From: Asticcacaulis sp. YBE204
Lineage (GTDB): Bacteria; Pseudomonadota; Alphaproteobacteria; Caulobacterales; Caulobacteraceae
DNA: 64,000 bases
NCBI RefSeq assembly: GCF_000495855.1
Contig: NZ_AWGF01000012.1
Coordinates: 1 to 64,000, forward strand
Reading direction: 5' to 3'
The notes under the pieces were generated by a model. It had not been told where the DNA came from, ran no database searches, and saw nothing but the letters and a program-made list of their open reading frames with translations. The first letter of the stretch is position 1. The number at the start of each line of letters is the position of its first letter. This document shows, in pieces, positions 59,555-64,000 of this stretch. The position numbers and the translations under genes were made by a program.

Positions 59555-62052
59555 TGGGCGAACTCCTTCTTCTCGGTACGCAGATCGGCCAGCGGCGAAA
59601 AGACCTTGGCCGGTTCCGACTTCGGCGCGTGTTCGGCCCACGGATCGACCTGAAACACGGCTTGCGACTCCCTGAACCGGGCGGCCAGATTGACGCGGTT
59701 TTGATCGTCGAACAGTTGCGTCTTGACGAACTCCAGCCCAACGCGTTCGATCCACGGGGCGGTGCGCTCCAGATACCAGGCGTCTTCACGATAGAGCTGG
59801 ACGAAGGCCATCGAATATTCGCGTGCCTCGGCCTCGGTCGCCACCTTGCACAGCAGGTCCGTACCGCGCAGGTGGATACCGGCATTACCGCCCACATGCA
59901 GTTCGTAGCCGGAATCGACGCAGATGACGCCGTAATCCTTGATGGTCGCTTCGGCGCAGTTGCGCGGGCAGCCGGACACGGCCATCTTGAACTTGTGCGG
60001 CATCCACGAGCCCCAGGTGTCCTGCTCCAGCTTGATGCCGAGCCCGGTCGAATCCTGCGTCCCGAAACGGCACCATTCCGAACCGACGCAGGTTTTCACC
60101 GTGCGCAAAGCCTTGGCGTAGGCGTGGCCGGAGACCATGCCTGCGGCGTTGAGATCGGCCCAGACGGCGGGGAGATCCTGCTTCTTGATACCGAACAGGT
60201 CGAGGCGCTGACCGCCGGTGACCTTGACCATCGGCACGTCGAACTTGTCGCAGACGTCGGCGATGGCGCGCAACTCCTTGGCCGAGGTCACGCCACCCCA
60301 CATGCGCGGCACGACGGAGTAGGTGCCGTCCTTCTGGATATTGGCGTGGTTGCGCTCATTGACGAAGCGCGAGCGCGGATCGTCCTGATACTCGCGCGGC
60401 CACGCGCACAGCAGATAGTAGTTCAGCGCCGGGCGGCACGATGAACACCCATCGGGCGTCGTCCATTTCATCGCCTGCATGACGTCGGGGATGGTTTTCA
60501 GGCCGTCTTCGACAATGGCTTTGCGGACCACCGCGTGGCCGTGCTCGGTGCATTTGCACATCGGCTTGGGGCCGGTTTGCGCCTTGAACGCGTCGCCGAG
60601 CGTCACCTTCAGCAGTTGTTCGACGATGCCGGTGCACGAGCCGCACGAGGCCGAGGCCTTGGTGCAGCCGCGCACCTTGTCGAGATTATCCGCGCCGCCG
60701 CAGATCGCCTCGACCACCGTACCCTTGGTAACGCCGTTGCAGCCGCACACTTCCGTGTCGTCGGGCCATGCTGCAACGGCGGCATTAGGGTCCACGCCGG
60801 CGAGCGCCTCCGTCACCGACTGACCGAAGATCAGGGTGTCGCGGATATCGGCGATCGATTCGCCCTTCTTGATCAGGTCGAAATACCACGCGCCGTCGGC
60901 GGCTTCGCCGAACAGGACCGCGCCGACGAGCTGGTTTTCCTTGATGACGATGCGTTTATAGACGCCACGGCCGGGATCGCGGAACACGATGTCCTCGCAG
61001 CCTTCACCGCCGTTGAATTGTCCGGCGGAGTAGAGATCGACGCCCGACACCTTCAGCCGCGTGGCCAGTTCCGAGCCGTAATAGGCGGCGTCGGGGTTCT
61101 TGCCCGTCAACACGTCGGCGAGCGTCCGGCACATATCCCAGATCGGCGCGACGAGGCCGTAGCAGGCGCCGCGGTGCTGAACGCATTCGCCGACGGCGAA
61201 GATCGACGGGTCCGAGGTGCGCATCTGATCGTCGACGACGATGCCGCGCTCGACCGTCAGGCCTGCCGATTTCGCGGGCTCGACGTGCGGACGGATGCCG
61301 ACGGCCATGACCAGCAGCGAGGCGGGGATGACGCGCCCGTCTTTCAGCTTGAGGCCTTCGACGTGCGTGTCACCGAGGATGGCCTCGGACTGGGCGTTGA
61401 GTACCGAATGGACGCCGCGCTCCAGCAGGGCCTTTTCGAGCAAACGCCCGGCGGCCTCATCAAGCTGACGCTCCATCAGCACATCGACGAGGTGGATGAC
61501 AGTGGCCTTCATGCCGCGCTTAGCCAGACCGTAAGCGGCTTCGAGACCGAGCAGGCCGCCGCCGATGACGACGGCTTCGTTGTTTCCAGTTTCTTTGGCC
61601 TTTTCGGCGGCCTGTTGCATCAGGTCGACATCGTGCAGGTCGCGGAAAGCGACCACACCCGGCAGGTCCGCGCCGGGTAGGGGCAGGCGGATCGGATCGG
61701 AACCGGTCGTCAGGATCAGGTGGTCGTAGGCGATCATCTGACCGTCGTGCAAAACGACCTGTTTCGCTTCGCGATCAATGGATTGCACCCAGTAGCCGAA
61801 GTGCGTCTTGACGCCGTTGATGTCGTACCAGTCCTGCGAATGGGTGACGATCTGCTCGAAGGTCTTTTCGCCCGCCAGCACCGGCGACAACTGTATGCGG
61901 TCGTAGGTCGCGCAGGCTTCGGCGCCGATGATCGAGATGTCGAACATCCGGTCATCGCGCTTGAGGATTTCTTCGACGATGCGGCCGCCGGCCATGCCCG
62001 CGCCGATGACGACGATGCGCGGTTTAGGAGGGGAATCGAGGTTAAAGGCCAT
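59551..62052 (-). CDS. nirB: Nitrite reductase [NAD(P)H] large subunit
   Basis: An 833-residue multi-cofactor enzyme reducing nitrite to ammonium with NAD(P)H. Domains in order: FAD/NAD-binding (RIVVIGAGMAGGRIVEEIL near residues 10-28 and VVIGGGLLGLEAAYGLAKRG); a BFD-like [2Fe-2S] domain (EVCGCNGVTKGTVVEA, SASCGSCTGIV); a second Cys-rich segment (CKCTEHGH, GCSSCRPALNYY); and the sulfite/nitrite reductase half with the siroheme/[4Fe-4S] ligands CVGSEWCRFG and GCPRNCAEATIKD. The start is the ATG at 62052; the longer frame enters the leader terminator. It is first structural gene after the attenuator leader, and overlaps nirD. Confidence 0.95.
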   Translation of the reverse strand: MAFNLDSPPKPRIVVIGAGMAGGRIVEEILKRDDRMFDISIIGAEACATYDRIQLSPVLAGEKTFEQIVTHSQDWYDINGVKTHFGYWVQSIDREAKQVVLHDGQMIAYDHLILTTGSDPIRLPLPGADLPGVVAFRDLHDVDLMQQAAEKAKETGNNEAVVIGGGLLGLEAAYGLAKRGMKATVIHLVDVLMERQLDEAAGRLLEKALLERGVHSVLNAQSEAILGDTHVEGLKLKDGRVIPASLLVMAVGIRPHVEPAKSAGLTVERGIVVDDQMRTSDPSIFAVGECVQHRGACYGLVAPIWDMCRTLADVLTGKNPDAAYYGSELATRLKVSGVDLYSAGQFNGGEGCEDIVFRDPGRGVYKRIVIKENQLVGAVLFGEAADGAWYFDLIKKGESIADIRDTLIFGQSVTEALAGVDPNAAVAAWPDDTEVCGCNGVTKGTVVEAICGGADNLDKVRGCTKASASCGSCTGIVEQLLKVTLGDAFKAQTGPKPMCKCTEHGHAVVRKAIVEDGLKTIPDVMQAMKWTTPDGCSSCRPALNYYLLCAWPREYQDDPRSRFVNERNHANIQKDGTYSVVPRMWGGVTSAKELRAIADVCDKFDVPMVKVTGGQRLDLFGIKKQDLPAVWADLNAAGMVSGHAYAKALRTVKTCVGSEWCRFGTQDSTGLGIKLEQDTWGSWMPHKFKMAVSGCPRNCAEATIKDYGVICVDSGYELHVGGNAGIHLRGTDLLCKVATEAEAREYSMAFVQLYREDAWYLERTAPWIERVGLEFVKTQLFDDQNRVNLAARFRESQAVFQVDPWAEHAPKSEPAKVFSPLADLRTEKKEFAQ

Positions 62053-62093
62053 TTTTCGGTACTCTTGTGGGAGAGCGTGGAAGCGATTAGGCC

Positions 62094-62219
62094 AAAAAAA
62101 ATCCCGCAACCCCTTGGGCTGCGAGGAGCCGTCAGGGTTGCGGGACATCTTTGTCCGATGAGGCTGCGCGAAACCGACTTTGGCACCGCGCGGCAAATGT
62201 CTTGGACCGTCTTTGGTCC
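62094..62219 (-). promoter_or_regulatory. ANTAR (NasT)-responsive attenuator leader of the nirB operon
   Basis: On the minus strand three hairpins with six-base loops precede an intrinsic terminator: GGACC-AAAGAC-GGTCC (62219-62204), GCGCGGTGCC-AAAGTC-GGTTTCGCGC (62191-62166, one T-T mismatch and G-T pairs) and GGAC-AAAGAT-GTCC (62156-62143). Each loop has A in position 1 and G in position 4, the signature bound by ANTAR proteins. The last hairpin shares bases with the terminator stem CCCGCAACCC/GGGTTGCGGG, which is followed by eight T (62145-62094), so the two are mutually exclusive. The adjacent nasT gene encodes the ANTAR protein. A TTGACA (62256-62251) is a possible -35. Confidence 0.88.
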
Positions 62220-62283
62220 TGTCACCTATTGGGCCACAGGAAAGCCCTTATGTCAATCGCGGTTTTTCGCGGGTGCGAGGAAA

Positions 62284-62311
62284 CATCCTTCCCCGTAAAC
62301 AGGGAAGGATG
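62284..62311 (-). terminator. Hairpin downstream of nasS
   Basis: Perfect 10-bp stem CATCCTTCCC / GGGAAGGATG with an 8-base loop, 3 bases after the nasS stop, followed by only TTT on the minus strand. It resembles the small hairpin after gor at 12799-12820. It probably marks the end of the nasTS transcript. Confidence 0.65.
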
Positions 62312-62314
62312 AAA

Positions 62315-63460
62315 TCAGGACGCCACCGACCGGAACACACCGCCGTCGAACAGGGCATTTGCGGGCATCAGGATCGGTTCCGGTCGTGCGGGCAGGGACC
62401 ACGGCGCGGTTTGTCCGCCTTCGTCCTTTTCGTCCGCCTCCGGTACATTCAGTTCCAGACCCGACGCGGCTTCGCGCCACAGGTCGGGGCGGTAAACCTT
62501 GCGCGCTATGGCGTCGAAGTCGTGATCGCCGGTCGTCAGGCCCCAGCGGACAAACTGCCCCATGAACCATTTGGCGTGGCTTATCCACGGGAAGGTCGTT
62601 GTCTGCGGATCGAGCACCAGTCCGGCGCCGCCCTCACCCAGAGCCGCCTGTATCGCTTCCAGGGGCGCACCGACATAGGCCTTACGGCTGAGGATTTCGG
62701 CCAGATCGGTGCTATTGGCCGGGTCCGACGCCCACTGCGCCGCCCGGAGCAGGGCGCGGGTCAAGGCGATGACGCCGTCGGGGTTTTCTTCGGCCCAGAC
62801 GCCGCGCACACCCAGCAGTTTTTCGGGTTTCAACGTCCAGAAGGCGGGATCGGAGAACAGCACCACGCCGTCGCCGTTCAGTTCGGCCATCTGCGGCCAG
62901 GGCGAACCCGAACAGAAGCCGTCGATGACGCCGTCCCGCAGGTGGTCGGCCATGCGCGACGGCGGCAGGACCACCCACTGCACCTGACGGTCGGGGTCGA
63001 TTCCCGCGGCGGCCAGCCAGTGGCGCAGGACGAAATGGTGCGGCGAGTAGGTGAAGGGTATGGCGAGCGTCACCTTGGCGTCGCTGGCGGCGCGGCGGTT
63101 CTGGATGACGAGGCGAAGCGCGCGCGCCGTGGCGATCAGGGTCGAGGCCCCGTGGTCCTCAAATACCGCTTTCAGGCGCGAGGAAACGACGACGCTGTTG
63201 CCATTGGCCCCCAGCGCCATCGGGGCGACGATCTGACCCAGAGTCGGCCCCAGACCCAGACCGCGCGCCAGCGGCATGGTCGCCAGCACGTGGGCGGCAT
63301 CGAGCAGACCGTAGGACAGCTTGTCACGGATATTGGACCAGTTGGACTCGCGGCTTAAGCTCACGTCGAGGCCTTCGGCGGCGTAGGTGCCGAGGGCTTC
63401 GGCGACCACGATCAGGGCCGCGTCATTGAGCGGGGAAAAGCCGATTCGCAGGCTGAGCAT
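62315..63460 (-). CDS. nasS: NasS: nitrate/nitrite sensor related to NrtA/CmpA binding proteins
   Basis: A 381-residue protein resembling the periplasmic nitrate-binding proteins of ABC transporters but without a signal peptide (MLSLRIGFSPLNDAALIVVA), so it is cytoplasmic. Segments such as YGLLDAAHVLATMPLARGLG, ANGNSVVVS, FTYSPHHFVLRHWLAAAGID and GFCSGSPWPQMAE match the NrtA/NasS fold. Known NasS proteins bind NasT in the absence of nitrate or nitrite and release it when these are present. The ATG at 63460 shares one base with the nasT stop (TGATG). A GTG one codon earlier is possible. The C-terminal 60 residues are less conserved and rich in acidic residues. Confidence 0.92.
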   Translation of the reverse strand: MLSLRIGFSPLNDAALIVVAEALGTYAAEGLDVSLSRESNWSNIRDKLSYGLLDAAHVLATMPLARGLGLGPTLGQIVAPMALGANGNSVVVSSRLKAVFEDHGASTLIATARALRLVIQNRRAASDAKVTLAIPFTYSPHHFVLRHWLAAAGIDPDRQVQWVVLPPSRMADHLRDGVIDGFCSGSPWPQMAELNGDGVVLFSDPAFWTLKPEKLLGVRGVWAEENPDGVIALTRALLRAAQWASDPANSTDLAEILSRKAYVGAPLEAIQAALGEGGAGLVLDPQTTTFPWISHAKWFMGQFVRWGLTTGDHDFDAIARKVYRPDLWREAASGLELNVPEADEKDEGGQTAPWSLPARPEPILMPANALFDGGVFRSVAS

Positions 63461-64000
63461 CACACGCCTCCCGTTTTGAGCAGGTCGGCAATCGACAGGA
63501 TATCGGCGGCCACGGCGGCGATGGGACGGCCCGAATCCATGGCGTGCTTACGCATCAGTTTATAGGCCTCGTCCTCGTTTATGCCGCGGGAAGTCATAAG
63601 GATTCCCTTCGCCCGGTCAATCGTTTTGCGCGCGGCCAGATCGGCTTTCGCTTTCGACAGATCGCTGCGCAGGGTCTGCATGAGGTTGAAGCGGTGCGCC
63701 GCCACGGTGAGGATCGAGGCGATGCGATTGGGCGCATAACCATCCACGATATAGGCGGCGACCCCGGCCTCCAGCGCCTGCGCCGTCGTATTGGCGTCGG
63801 AGCGGTCGACGAACATGGCGACGGGGCGCGGGGCCTGCTCATTGGCCACCTGAAGCGCGTCCAGCGTGTCGCGGTCCGGGCTTTCGCAGGCGATGATCAC
63901 CATGTCCGGATTGATCTCAAGCCACTGCGCCAGCTCAAAACGCGGCCAGTGATGGATGGTGGCGGCCTGATGGACTTCGTCCATGCGAATCCCTTCGGCC
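63460..64000 (-). CDS. nasT: NasT: ANTAR-domain antiterminator, 5'-truncated by window edge
   Basis: At least 179 residues are visible; the frame stays open to the window edge, and the ATG at 63984 lies inside what looks like the receiver domain, so the true start is outside. The N-terminal part is a degenerate receiver (MVIIACESPDRDTLDAL; VAMFVDRSDANTTAQALEAG). The C-terminal ANTAR domain reads ARKTIDRAKGILMTSRGINE then DEAYKLMRKHAMDSGRPIAA, with the family's three-helix RNA-binding signature. By family, free NasT binds paired hexaloop hairpins in the leader of the nitrate-assimilation operon and stops terminator formation. That leader is at 62094-62219. It overlaps nasS by one base. Confidence 0.93.
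   Translation of the reverse strand, partial: AEGIRMDEVHQAATIHHWPRFELAQWLEINPDMVIIACESPDRDTLDALQVANEQAPRPVAMFVDRSDANTTAQALEAGVAAYIVDGYAPNRIASILTVAAHRFNLMQTLRSDLSKAKADLAARKTIDRAKGILMTSRGINEDEAYKLMRKHAMDSGRPIAAVAADILSIADLLKTGGV

Overview
The window looks like chromosomal DNA of an aerobic, plant-polysaccharide-degrading alphaproteobacterium of the Caulobacteraceae, most like Asticcacaulis or Caulobacter. This is inferred from gene content: four large TonB-dependent receptors (TBDTs), a FecI/FecR/STN-receptor signalling set, a short bacterial COQ7, a class II DAHP synthase, a nasTS-nirBD-nasA-cobA nitrate operon, GC-rich coding sequence and alphaproteobacterial-type palindromic intergenic repeats. 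No search was run, so the genus is a guess.

Layout. 1-530: end of a TetR regulator. 899-8032: ECF sigma factor, FecR anti-sigma factor, STN-type TBDT and a GH28 pectinase. 8286-17896: housekeeping block with tRNA-Val(CAC), gph, glmU-rpiA-gor, an O-antigen-ligase-like membrane protein, class II aroG, a conserved protein of unknown function and a Gfo/Idh/MocA oxidoreductase. 17901-24200: small membrane and secreted proteins, an NnrU-like protein, a PLP aminotransferase and, on the minus strand at 19951-20154, a Fur-box-controlled candidate small RNA. 24458-28301: mmsA and a DUF350 / DUF1190 / glutathionylspermidine-synthase-like trio resembling E. coli yjfL-yjfM-yjfC. 28404-39076: second pectin block (GH29 fucosidase, second GH28, second related TBDT, sialate O-acetylesterase-like protein, YecD-like protein, alpha/beta-hydrolase esterase). 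39175-45059: coq7, two small unknowns, a third TBDT and hppD. 45527-54403: a fourth TBDT followed by a tightly packed PL1-GH43-PL10-CE12 pectin operon. 54586-55695: a single-domain response regulator, a 40-residue gene and a 162-residue unknown gene diverging from a palindromic Fur box. 55617-64000: the assimilatory nitrate/nitrite operon with a NasT (ANTAR)-type attenuator leader.

How the parts fit. The receptors probably import oligogalacturonides and related glycans released by the GH28, PL1, PL10, GH43, GH29 and esterase proteins. The first receptor probably also signals substrate through FecR to the sigma factor. The nas operon supplies ammonium from nitrate, with NasS/NasT sensing nitrate and antiterminating ahead of nirB; CobA makes the siroheme precursor for NirB.

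The least expected signals are non-coding. They are the Fur-box/terminator-bounded candidate sRNA with a C-rich loop at about 20.0 kb, the nirB leader with three A1/G4 hexaloop hairpins, and a symmetric Fur-box promoter serving a gene of only 40 codons at about 55.1 kb.
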